Shown piece after piece: positions 13,802 through 27,100 of a stretch of 64,000 nucleotides of DNA. Made by a program: the position numbers and the translations under genes. Each line of letters opens with the position of its first letter. Position 1 is the first letter of the stretch. The notes beneath the pieces were generated by a model. The model did no database searches. It was not told the DNA's origin and saw only the letters and a list, made by a program, of their open reading frames with translations. Source of the DNA: Haliclystus octoradiatus (lineage: Eukaryota; Cnidaria; Staurozoa; Stauromedusae; Haliclystidae); NCBI GenBank assembly GCA_916610825.1, contig OU744453.1, forward strand, positions 9,629,826 to 9,693,825, read 5' to 3'.

Positions 13802-14223
13802 ATGAGATGCAACCACGACATGTTTAGCTGATGGTCAGTGCAGTATTGTGTATGATGGTCTAGTCCAGGGGGAAAGACCTCCATATCCGTTTCACGCGTA
13901 AGTGCCAATTTTAAGGGGCGATTTTGCCAAATTCTTGTGATATTTAACGGTGTAAGCTTAAAGATTTTCAAACATCTTAGAACATTACCTTGATTTCGCT
14001 CATAAAAACAAAGTTTTAGGGTCTCCACCCCTTCACCAGCTGTGAAATTTGACCGTTTTCCTCGGTTTATGAAACTGACACACCACCGTCAAAAAGTATA
14101 GAAGTCTGGATACACAGAACTGGCAGTTATGGCAGTTTGTTGCTATAAGATGATTCATCCTAAACATTTGATTCAATGACGTTTTTCCACTCCTTTAAAA
14201 TCAAGCTAAGATTTCGATTTGGG

Positions 14224-14560
14224 ACAGTTTGGGGTTCTTTTGATGTAAATTGTTCTTAGTTAGTGTCAATTAATGTTGTAAATTTTCAATATTCATGAGA
14301 GGTCAACTGCGTAGCCTCCAAATATCGTTACATTGATGTATTCTAGATTATTATGTAGCTATGTGTGTCATTACTTTGGTCTGTTCTAAATTAGTTTATG
14401 ATATAATACTATTGATTTTATAATATTTACTGGTTATATTTGATCATTATTAATTGTCGTGTGTAAAGATTCAAATTCATCACTTGCTACAAACTATCAG
14501 TCGATTAACATATATTGTGTTCATATTTACATGTATCTGGAATGATAATTATCTATTTCC
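14224..14560 (+). repeat. Dispersed repeat, copy A
   Basis: About 340 bp with an ordered match to 62967-63290. Shared phrases include GGGTTCTTTTGATGTA, the GTCAATTAA...GTTG block, GTCAACTGCG, ACTGGTTA.ATTTGATCAT and CTACAAACTA / ATACAAACTA. Same orientation in both places. No coding capacity and no terminal structure seen. Confidence 0.75.
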
Positions 14561-14632
14561 ATATTTATAATTCACGCCTTTCAAGACGATTGCAATATTC
14601 ATCAATTCTTAATTTTTTTAAATTAAAGGAAA

Positions 14633-14928
14633 CTATAAATTTCTTGATAAGTGGAATGTTAAGTGGCAAACAGGATTGTCTAATATTGTTTGACCATTGA
14701 TAAATTTAAAAGATATTGAAAATTCTGTTGCATAGCATTGAGCCTTTGATATCAACTTTCCTCTCGTCTTGACGATATACATTTGTTTTTGAAAATTCAG
14801 GGGAACAACAGTTTTTACTCCGCATTCTTTCAGCGGATCATTATTATTTACGCCTTGTGCCTTGTTGTTTCTCCTTGATTCCTCCCTTGGTGATTTGACA
14901 GCACTCACAGAATGATATGCTATAATAT
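14633..14928 (-). CDS. Candidate alternative terminal exon of the M13 gene
   Basis: An acceptor-like CATCCGCAG precedes 14928. The phase fits exon 12 (split Asp codon), and the frame stays open for about 98 codons to a stop at 14633. The encoded tail is polar (AVKSPREESRRNNKAQGVNN) with no M13 catalytic motif. This may be a genuine truncated C-terminus, a retained or chance open intron, or part of a different gene. Internal donor-like GTAAAT and GTAAAA sites are present, so the exon could be shorter. Confidence 0.3.
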
Positions 14929-15059
14929 CTGCGGATGAATTCTTTATGTGCAATATTGATAATTTGTGTATGTGTAAAGAAGAATAACTTCAAATTTATT
15001 TAGAGCAGTATTAGGCTAATTTTTATTTTTAATAGTTATCACAAAATACTTTAACTCAC

Positions 15060-15118
15060 CAATTTTGTTTGCTTTTGGATCATGATAGGCATTCACCATT
15101 GCAGGCGAGAGGAACCAT
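15060..15118 (-). CDS. M13 gene exon 12 (last recognisable)
   Basis: Acceptor CATCAG, donor GTGAGT. It encodes EWFLSPAMVNAYHDPKANKI, the family's W......VNAYY.P....I block at the junction between the N-terminal and catalytic domains. The usual second Tyr of NAYY is His here. Ends in phase 1; the expected FPAGIL / HExxH exons do not follow. Confidence 0.92.
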
Positions 15119-18100
15119 CTGATGCAGAAATTAAATTAAGAAAGTTGAGAATAAATTGATAAAATGAAACAATATGTTTTATGCACTCTTATATGTACGG
15201 GTCCTGATTGGTGGATTTGTACTGCACTGGAACACTGAATCAACTTACTCGCTTTTGTCCACGGGTTTCTTAAATTTCTTTAGATTTAGGCTACGCTCAA
15301 ATTTATCCATCTCCAATGTATTTTCAAAGAAATTGTCTTTATCGAGTTTTACCTTGAAAGGGGAGAAATAGAGGAGAATAGATTGGATAAAAAACAGATA
15401 TCTTCTTTGTTGAAAGTTACATCCCATTTTTCCTTTCAAGTGGAATTCGGTAACGGTTTTTGCGTTCCATATGCTTCGTTATATGCATATGTTCCATAGG
15501 CTCAAAAATCAATTCACGGAGTAACAATAATTCTTGACACAATTGAATAATTCAAAGACATCAATTAATGGAGAATTAATGATTATTAGAGCAATATAAT
15601 AATTTAGAAACATCAGTTCACGGATTAATAATGATTCGCGACACTAGAATAATTCAAAGACATCATCGCGGAGTAACAATAATTCGTGACGCAATTGAAT
15701 AAGTCAAATAGCCTTGACAATGCTTTAAACTGGAACAATTTTACTAGATTCTTAATATGTGCGTGAGCAATATGTGCGAGTAATATGCGTGACTAATATG
15801 TGCCCTATATCAGTATAGGGGCCGATCTCCATGATTGTAGTATTGCAGAACATGTCGTGTTGAGCATTATCGCATTCATACTTTTTAAGCACTTTTTTAT
15901 TCAAAATCACCATCAAAACTAGCATGTCTAAGGAATTTGCAATTGAAGAAAATATATTTGAATATTGACAATGTCAATAGCTATTGCATCATCGATTCAT
16001 TGTTAAGATTGATTGCTTGAAGCTGATCGATAATATAAAACATTATTTCGTTGCAAAGATTTTGTTGCAAATAAACAAAGAAATAGTATAACAGTGAGGT
16101 ATCGTACATTATGATTGAGCTAAAAGTTGTGTTCCTTTTTCAAAACACATATAGTTCATATTTCAACGCGAATGTTCATACTTTGATTTGCTGGAGTTAG
16201 AGGTAAACCCTTTGAGTTTAACTGTTTTATGATTAACAACAACAAGACTGAGTGCACACAATATACAGATAGATAAACATGATATTTTAAATAAATCAAT
16301 AGCCCACAACGCTAGGTTTACTCAACCCAATCTTTCTGCATTAATTCTCTAACAAAATTGAACTACTGCTGCGCATATTAGTCACGCATATTACTCGCGC
16401 ATATTGCCCACGCGCATATTAGGAGTCAATTATCAAGGTTATCGGGATTATTCAATTGCGACACGAATTATTAATACTCCGCAGACCTGATGTATTTTGA
16501 TTATTCTAATTTCACAAATTATTATTACTCAGTGAAATAATGTCTTTGAAATATTGAACTGTACTATGAATCATTACTAAAACCGTTAATCGATGTCTTT
16601 GAATTATTCAATTGCGTCGGGAATTATTATTATTACTCTATGAATTGAGTTTTGAGCCTGATGCCGCTTCGTAGATGATTACATCAACATTGGCTTCACC
16701 TGAATTATAGCCTGCGATGCCGACAGACTTTCCTTCTCATAGTCCGTCTTCACATTTATATCGCTGAATATCGCCTACTTATCGTTCTTTCCACTATCAA
16801 TTTCTTGGTAATCTCTTGTGATTGGATTAGAAAATACTTGAATAAACCAAGACAATTGATAAGTATTTCAAAACAATGAAATTTAGTATTTGTAGGAAAT
16901 CACACAACAAAAATGTTTACATGATTTGAATTCAGTGAAATCATTGAATTGAAGATATTTTGGTACTTCTTCGCAGGCTTCTCGCCTAAAGCTGTACTGG
17001 AATAGTACGATCGATACAGGTTTCCAATAATTATGCAATGGTAAACGCTTATGGTGATTTGAAAATGTTTCAATATGAACAGAACCATGTCTTACCTTCT
17101 TGTAGTAGCGATCCAATTTCTCTTTATTTTGGATAAAAGATGGATACGCAATATTCTGATTTACTGCTTCAGCCTGGAATAATGTAAATTTCGATAATTA
17201 CAATAGAAACAACAACTAAACTGCATAGCAACAAACTACACACAAACATCACGTATGGAAACTGCTAATGATTCCACGATATTCAAAGAAAGATACAATA
17301 TACAATATATCGAGAATATTGAGCAATCTACTTAAATCATCTCTTGCTGAGAAACAAAATATGTTCCTTGATGTAGGAGTATAACGTGTAATCGTTTAAT
17401 CAATATCAAAAGTATAAATAAAGAGAGAATACAGGCAAAGGAAATAGCCACTCCATTTTCATCAAACTCCGATGGATCATATCTAAATCTCCAATTGTAC
17501 TAAAATATTTCCATTCGTGTCTTTTTGCTGACAATCATTATACTTGACATATGTTTGCAAGAACTTGTAACTTTTTATCAGAGTGGTAAAGAGAAATTGT
17601 TGCTATCCTAAAGCTTCTTTTCAGCTAATAATTTTCTCTATTAATTTAAAGGTTTTTTCGATAATTCTTTTTTCCTTTAACCAGAGAAAAAACTTAAGCT
17701 TTGAACCAAATAAGTTTTGAACAAAAAATGTCATCAAAATAATGTTGACGACATATTATGGTATTATTGTCGATGAGCCATTTCATATCAGTTATCTTGC
17801 AATATAAATATCATGTAATTACAATACAATAACGACGCTATACAATCTTATTCTTACACAATACGATATACTTTGCAAAATGCTTACCTTCTCAATTCCT
17901 TTTAATTTAGTCGCTTCATCCATCCAAGTGACAGCGCTCATTCCTTCAATGAGACTTTCGCGAACCCCTTCAATCATTTCATCAATCTGAAGTGAAACAA
18001 TAAAAATCCTTTTATTAATATCAGGGTATAGTAAACATATATACTGATGACTTAAAACGGTCATTCTTTGACATATTTAAGATGGAATGTGGATCATGAA

Positions 18101-21100
18101 TGACATCACTTATTTACTTTTATTTATTTTTTTTTGATTATCATTTTTCCACAAACAGGGTAAGCTTGCAGCTTTTTTTCACCGGGGTAGTTGGTTAATT
18201 TGTTAGTATTTTGAAGCTTTGTGCGTTTAATAGCCGGATGCCCTTCCTGATGCCAACCAACCTATAGTGCTCCGGACAGGAATTGAACCTGAGACCCTGC
18301 GGGCCGTGGTCCAACGCCCTAGCCACTACACCAAGGCCGCTTTATATTTGTACTTTATTACTTTTATGGCTACATAGAATTTCTCATACGCTTTTCCATC
18401 TTTTATTTCATTTATTTTAGAAACTTAAACTATTTATGAGTTTATAGATGCATATATTTATTATCTGTCAGAATTCAGAAATAGCACGGAAAATCATAGG
18501 GAAAAGGAGAACAGGAAGCAGGTTTTAGTATAATATGGGTGGTCATTGTAGCCAGGGAAATAGACTGTCTGTTCAAACCTCCATTCGTTTCAAACTGCAA
18601 GATGCATCATTTTCAATGTTTTTCAAACGTTGGTTATATGTAATTTATCTATACGCTTCTAGAGACTAGAGTTTGGTGTGTTGGAAAATTGGAGCTGCAG
18701 CAGACTTTTCTCCCGTCCGAATTTGTCCAATGAATTTAATATAATAAATAAATAAATGAATAAATATATAAACATATATATTATTTGTCTTTACTGAATG
18801 TGAGAATGCTCAATACAATACAGCAGAGCGTGTAATACAATTGAAAATAGACTATTTTCAATTATAATATATAAATTATTTATCTATAAAGCTGTTTTAT
18901 TGTACAAGGAATCCAGTAAATAACAGCAAGCTATTAAATCGATCAATTGAAAACCATATGCAAGTGGCCTTTATATACAGGGTTCGTTCAACAACAAAAA
19001 ATACTATTTTAGTGGTGGGATACCGTAGATACGAATTTCATATTGATAACTTATGCTATCAACTATTAAGAGAATACATCACTCTGGTGAGTGGGTTATC
19101 AGAATATTAAGTTATCAGTCTAAATTTCAATGGCCCACGAAAAATGGGTGATGTTTTCATTTTAATAATGATGTAGCATATCTTTCGTCTGGAACATCAA
19201 TCATCTCTCATCAATTTCACCACAACAGTGATATGTTTTCTAATTTAATGGGTCATTGATTTTTCATTAAATACAATTTGAATGAAATTCCTACCAATAT
19301 CATTTCAAAATATAACGCGAAGAATGTAACATATTTGCAAAATATTGAAAATATAGTAAGAGCTACATCTGAATATAGCAAATCCCAGGTACAAATCCGC
19401 TAATCCTGACTCAAGTTTTTTTCAAGTGATTATTGAAAAAGTATATATACAATTCAACTAGATAAATAATGGAAATTTGTTCACACCTGTGCAGGAATAG
19501 TGCTCAATGATAGATATCAGAGCTTTGATAGATTAATGAATAAAATGAGTCAAAAAAGAGACATACTGTTCTCGCTACTTGCCTGATGATCGCCGCGTAT
19601 GGCGTGAAATTCGGAGTAGCGAGAACAGTATGTCTCTTTTTTGACTCATTTTATTCATAAATCTACAATTCAACTATAAAAGTATATACATTATACAGTA
19701 AAAGCCCAAACGTACTGCTGTCTTTGCATTTTCGTCAAATGCATTATCAACGAATAGTTTTCCGATTGCAAACATGAAGCTGCTCATGAGGTTGTTAATA
19801 CACGTTTCACCTCTTGGCTTCTCCTGTTTGATGCCGTAAACAGTTGCCCTCAATTCGTTCATTGTATTTCTGTATGGCATAGGAAGTAGGTTGGAGACTC
19901 GAATCAATATTGCCATTATGAATAAGGTTGCTTGAACCCTAAAAAATAATGATTAAATAGAAATTAATTATCAGAACTTATTTTTAATTAATTAAGTATA
20001 TTAGCTGACTTATCTGATTAATATTTCAATCTAAAACCTATAGCGCAACCCCAAGGATGTATAAGCCTGCCCTATATGTGTATTATATAATTATATTGAA
20101 AGACAAAGTATTGCTGTATTTGTATATTGTGTTGATTCTAAATTGCAAAGTTCAAAGGCCAGAGAGAGGTGTGAGAGGATGATGAAGGAAAGAATTAATA
20201 AAGTTTTTTATAGTAAAAATAACAGTAAAGTTAGATGTTATGTATGTAAAGGAAATAGTATTATATTCATTGAAAGAAAAGGTGTTTATTATTGGTATAT
20301 AATCTTACACTACAATAAGTAACCGACAATAATTATGTGTAACCATCTATCATGCAGTGCATCGATATGTCTTTCTGCAAATAAAAAAGTCGATACTCGC
20401 CTGATGATCGCCGTATGGCGTGAAACTCGAAGTAGCGACAACTGTATGTCTCTCTTTTTGTATTCGTTTTATTTATTTAATAATCTTACACTATGCATAG
20501 CCGTTAAATTGTAATTGATATTCTTCATCTAGCAAATCACGTAAGTGATGTATATTTCAAGCTATGGTAATATAGTTATGTCATCCGGTGTAAATCATTT
20601 AGCATAAGTAACTTTCAAACGGCATAATTAAAAAATGATATAGAACATTTCTACTGCATGCATCACAGATTTTAACGACCAGATACGGCACTGAAAGTAC
20701 GAAAATTGTGATTGGTCAAATAACGGCTATTATGTTTGTTGCCTATTTTCGACGCATTTCATCGTTGTCCATTACGATTTTAGGGATTTATCTACAAAAT
20801 GATACTTAAAATAATTCACTTTTGAAGCTGAATTCAGCCTTTCTCAAGCTACTCAATGCAAGTGGATGGATGATACGCTATATATAAAATTCAAAATCAT
20901 AATTTGATATTAGCAAATCTATTTTAAATGCCATAAATTCAAAAACCTAGAAAGTCTACGGTTGAAATGAAGAAAGGACGACAATATTTATAGTTTATCA
21001 CATAAATTTCATTGTAAACTGTAAAATAATATGCACTGATGCTTGATGATATGGAATAACGCAATCACATTCAAAGAATAGGCTATTTGGAGTGGATTTA

Positions 21101-24100
21101 TATGGAAATTACTGCTTACTTTTTTGCCATTATTTTCGATCGAATATGATCACACGCACTCCAAAACCACGGTATTTCAAACTCGGAAAATTCGTGTAAA
21201 GAGCTATATACATTCGATAAGTTAATGAAACCATATTATGAAATATTATTTGCAATTTAACTGTGAATTTTATTTACCAAAAACTGCTTGTATTCATAAT
21301 TTATATTCAATTCTTCTCTTCAATAAAATCAATGACTTTGTTCAACTTTTATAAGTCAATAAAATCTTATCTTCCAGTACACAATATACCATAATCAAAC
21401 GATCATCTCAAAATAGAAGACATGCTTTCCTGTTATTTTCCTTTAGCATGAAATTGGGCGCAAAAGAAACGCGTAATTTTCCTATAAAATAAGTGTAAAT
21501 TTATTGTGTTTTTAGCGCGTAACTGCAGCCAGGTCAACGAGGGGCAACAAACATAATGGCGGCCGAGAACCATTGAATTCGAAAATACAATGAATTCGAC
21601 TTTCAGTGCCGTATCTGGTCGTTATAATCTGTGGCATGCATGCAGGAAGGCAATATAACAAAATTTTATCATATGCATCATGCAATATGCATCAAGAATA
21701 GTTGACTCACTCCTTAGGTTGACTTGTAACAATTTTGTAAGCTTTTCCCACATATTCAGGTGACATACTTCCCATTTTTGTTTCACCTGTCACACCACCT
21801 CCAGATGGCTTCATCTGAAGTTCCAAAACGCGTTCGAGCCAACGGTTCTATATTAGTGAATTATTGAAAACGAAATATCACAGTAAATTGTGGTATATTG
21901 AAGTGCACTAAATTTCCTCCAAAAATGTCCATGCAGGTTTGGGTATAGCTGTGGTGTTACCTCCTGAAATCCCGAAATTCCAACCAGGCTGACCGAGCCA
22001 CATATATAAAAAGTAGGTTTCTCGGGGAAACTTGAAATTCACATAAAAAGCTCATAAATATACAGTAAATACTTTCACGCTTCTTGTTTTAGTCAATTTT
22101 TTTAATTGTGGAGTTCACCAGCGATTAATTTTTAAATCATTTCACTGTCAGAGCCCTCTTAATTCATATAAATTATGGGTTGTCGTCATGTTTCTATGGA
22201 TTCGCAAAATCACGTGAAAACAAATAAATCAAAGACCATGAATAAGCTCACGTGCAGCATTTTCTCAAAATTATAAAAAGGCAATGACCGTGAGTCATGA
22301 AATATGAATTGGATTTTTGAATAGTTTACAACAAAATTTAATTAAAACAAGAACTCAGAAACAAGAAGCATATTTTTATGAACACTTTTATGTGATTTTC
22401 AAGTTGACTGAAGAAGCATGTCGTTTTAGTTTTGTGGCGCTCGATCTAATTGTTATATTTTTTGATGAAATTTATTATCTTTTGTAAGACTTTCTAAAAT
22501 TAATTAATAGATACATAGCTGTCAAAAATGAATAAATGAAACCATTCTTTATCTGATGCTTTATCTAAATATTGAAGTTTGACGCCTATTCATGTTATAG
22601 GGGGAGGATACTCGGGACCTCGTTGGAAAATGAAATGAAACAGAAGATTTCATAAATTTCACGTTTGAATTGCAATAAGAGATATGTCTACAAGAGTAAA
22701 TATAGGTGTTGTTTTTCTTCACTTCCGAGCTTCACGACCATGAGATTTTGAATTTCTCTTTTCGATAAAGTGAAAACCCTGCATCATCAAGATCGAGGGA
22801 GTTTTTCCTAAGCTACTCAATGTTAATATAAATTTTGTACACTTACTGGTATCCCTGAAAATTCTTCAAACTCTGCAATGGTCATTGTCTTGTAATTCTC
22901 TTCGTAGTTTTGATATTCAACCTTAGTTAAACTGGCCTGCGTCGTAGAAACAATTGAATTGTAAACAAACTATATGTCTCATTTCGTCCTATGCCGTACA
23001 AGGATATTCCAAAAACTCCTTTCTTTTGTCCAACATGAAAGGCGTTTTGATACAAATTAATGTATGTATGTATGTATGTATGTATTTTATTTGCCAAAAC
23101 TGACACCTTCATTAAGGAAAGCATGCTTCCATTTATAAACGACGCAATTTAAATTATAAATGCAAGGTACCTCTCATAAACAATGGTCTTTATCAATTTA
23201 GTTTAATAGTAATTACAGTAATTAGATAAATCATCTTGCTTATTGAGCTCTATTTGAGAGTTATATATATTACTTATTCTGATAAGGGAGTCAGGTTATT
23301 AATTCCACAAGGGAATAATTCTTATTGCAAAATAATTCCTGACAACGTCTACGTGTGGCACTAGCCTGCATTGAAGCATCTTCGAGTGTCAACGGAGGCC
23401 GTATTTTGTTGATCTAATAGTGAACATATCTGTTGCTGGCATATCAACTGAACCGTTTAAAATGTTGAATACTAGGCAGAGATCTTGTTTTATCCTTTGA
23501 ATCTCTAGCGATTCCAAATTTTAAATCTTCAGTCTATCACTGTATGATGTAAAAAGAAGCCTGGCCACTGTGCAAATATATTTCGTGAATTTGCGTTGCA
23601 CTTTATAGATGGCGTCTATATCTTTCACCGACTGTGGATTCCATACAGGTGTCGCAGATTCAAGAATGGGTCTTATGTAAACTTTAAGAACCCGCAGCAG
23701 TAAATCTTCATGTCTTGATGTAAATATGCGTCTTACCAGGTAACACATGGAATACGCTTTGGCAGAAAGATGGGCAAAGTGCACAGTAAACTTAAAGAGC
23801 AATTAAAAGTAAACTTAGAATAAAGTAAAATTTAACATAAAGCAAAATTAAGGCGCATAACTCCTCACTCACCTCTGCTAGTTGTAGTACAACATCAAAT
23901 GCTTTGTCAACATAATGCAACTTATCTTCCGTAGCTCCAACTTGTTTAGCAAGATCGCGTTGGAATTTTAAAAAGGCAGCCCGTTGCTAAAACGAACAAA
24001 ATTGAATAAAATGAATGATTTAGAAGCATATGTGATCAGAATAGTCTGGGGTGGCGTTCTTTTCACATTTGCCTATCACAAATGAATTTCCTGAGCAGAA

Positions 24101-27100
24101 ACTGCTCAATGTGTCAACATTTAGACCTTCAATATTCCGTATTTTCTGGTACCAAATATAATAGATATCAAAACAAATATATAAATGTTTATTTGTACGT
24201 AAAAGGTTCTCTGCCATTTTAGCTAATCCAATTTGGATCGAAGGCTAGGCTTAATGTGGTCAATTTGAAAGACAGGAATCAATGCTGGATTTATTACTAC
24301 CACCATGTTATTAATTCAAAATATAAAAAGTTTTATCCAAACTGTAAAAACTTGATAATAATTCTATATTGCCATATAGCCATTCGTGATTAATCTGCAC
24401 CAACCTTAACATAATGCTCCTTATCAGATACCATGGCTTCTCTTGAGGGAAAGAAACTTCTTTGAGTCACCTAAAATGCAGATACATAGATGTACATTAG
24501 AGTAGAAAAAGCACTTTATAAGGATTTCAATGTACAAGTATCATTTGCAAGTCAGCAAATTTGAATAAGATTTGCATTGTAGCATAGTTTTATCCAAAAC
24601 ATTATGGACATCAAAAACATCAAGCTCTCTATGGTCTATACTAGCTTCAGTCCAGTAGGTAGAATTGTTATAGTAAGTAAGCTGAGATAGCATCGCCCTA
24701 ACGGAGAGACCCATACGACACTTCTATTTCTAGAAAAGTTGCTCGAGTACGTTTTCTCTAGGAGCAGTGATTATAAGTACTCTTTACTGTTTACAGCAGT
24801 GACAGTGCAGATAGTGTACATACATTCCGACAGAGCTCATGGCATGTTGGCGTTGATTGTCGATGCGCAGCGATACATTGTAGCTCTCTTCATAATGCAA
24901 TTCCCTCTGGATTATCTTGTCTGTCATCAGAACTCTGAAATACCCATTTTATGTTTATCAGATAAAGGACCCGGGGGAGTAACTCAAGAAATTTCAAGTA
25001 AGGGAGTAGTAAGTATAGTGAGAGTTCAAACACAAAGGAATGGCCAAAACGTGAAACCTTGAGAAGGGGGGTTAGCGGGAGTCAATGGGGTATGACTTTG
25101 CAAACTTATAAATGAGGCGGTAAAATGAAATGAACTGTATCTTCTAGTTTGATAAAATAAGAGTTAAAATGGCACAAGCAATGTTGAATAAGAAAACAAG
25201 AACCAGGCCATTGGCTATAAATCTTTGGAAAGAAAACCTCAAAACTATAAAGGATTTTTAAATCATTTGCTGCATACAGAGAAATATGCATGCACGGTTG
25301 GATTAACTAGTGAATTATGGTCGAATGGAAGATGCTGACTCATCGATTGTGTTACGTGATAAGGAGGCTTATACGGAAAAGTTTTCTACCTTTTGAATGC
25401 GTGGGGTAAATAATATTCAACATTTGTTTTATGGTTTGCTGCGAATGATGAACGAGAGTGACATGAAAAATTATTTTACTAAAACTAAAGACCTTGAAGA
25501 TTTGATTTTCAAATGTCCCAAGTTATTGGAGAGGGTGTACATCCCTAGTAAAGACGACGAGAAGAACCCCACCTGATGTAGAGAAGGATAAAGGATTTAG
25601 ATTCGGGAAAGGATTGAAATTCTTTCCTGATGAAGATGCAGCAAAGGTATTCATAATTACTATGACACAGGAAGGTAAATATGGAATGCTTGCGTTGGTT
25701 AATATTGAAAATGAAATCAATTATAATGGTGTCAATTCATTTTTGAACGAAACTATAAGCTTTTTAAGATATGCATAAATAACCGTTTTCACTTTGAAAC
25801 GGATTGTGAACTATTGTTACCTCCTATTGTAAAGAAGATTGATTTAACAACAGATGCATTTCTCCGAATGAATTTATCTTGATCATGAAATTTATTTTTA
25901 CAATATTTATTTTTATGTTGTAACTACATTGTACACTTTCTATAAATGACCCATTTGTTAAATCAACCACAAGGAACACAAATACGAAACTATAAAATTC
26001 AAATTCAGCATAATATATTGCGTGAGTTAAATGAATACATCTAAAAATGCATCCGCAGATAAATAATCTCAATTTCAAAAAGTGCAGCAATGTCTCACCA
26101 TGCCTTTCAAAATTAAATAATTATTTCTGTTTGTAACACTATTCTATATGTTCTATATTTATGTGTTTATAATCAATTCACTGTGATTTCTTTATTTCTC
26201 GTTCAATTCTCATTTATAAGTATTCAACAGAAAGCCGACAACATTAAATTTCTAGACATATATGTATTATGGTAACCTAATATACGGTACCGAGCCTCTA
26301 GAGGCGAAAATATCGGAGTAGTTGAATTTTTACGGCCATGTTGAAAAAAAACTTGGCCACAAGTAAAAATAAACTTCGGAGGGAATGAGTTAATTCTAAT
26401 TTATCAAACTGGAAGATGCGTTTCATTCTATTTTACATCTCATTTATAGGTTTTCAAAGTCATACTCCCATTGACTCACGCTAATCCCCTCTTCCTATTG
26501 TTTTCCTCTGACATTCCCCAGTCTGTGACATCCCCATTGTGTTAATCTGTCAATCCCCAGTCTAGGACATCCTCAATGTTTTACTCCTCACGTTCTGGCC
26601 TTTTCTTTGTGTTTGAACTATCACTATACTTACTACTGAAGGGGTGTGCCAATTTGAGATCAGAAATTTGCGCTCCTAATTTTATTTTTAAATTGATACT
26701 GTCAATATTTTATTCAAGCCCAAACGTTTACCTTTTTATCTACCCATATTTGAAAACTGATTACTGCTTCGTGGGTTTACGTTAACCTTTTTTGCTCAAC
26801 GAAAAACACTACCTGGAATATTTTCGAAAACATTGAAAAGGTACCCTTAACAATTGATACGTCCCGTATACCAGCAATTTCAAATTAGCCCCCCCCCCCT
26901 CGGATAAGGTTGAGTTGACCTTTTGGGATTTGAAGGTGAAAAATCAACAAGTAATGCAGCGCAGAAATTTTCAACATGAAATTAATTTCCTTAAGAATAC
27001 GTATCAGTAGTATATTAATCAGAGCAATCTATTTGTAAGAGTTGGAACACGCAACTTTTGGGGCTCGAATATCGCCATTTTCGTTTTTCATTTTCGTTTT

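Noticed and set aside
25106-26090. Minus-strand ORFs inside the long-TIR element
   Set aside because: They are antisense shadows of the plus-strand broken ORF, which has the better protein-like composition.
26884-26896. Homopolymer C runs (also near 50406 and the G run near 52577) as regulatory G-quadruplexes
   Set aside because: Single homopolymer runs; two of them lie inside MITEs, and no multi-tract G4 pattern is present.
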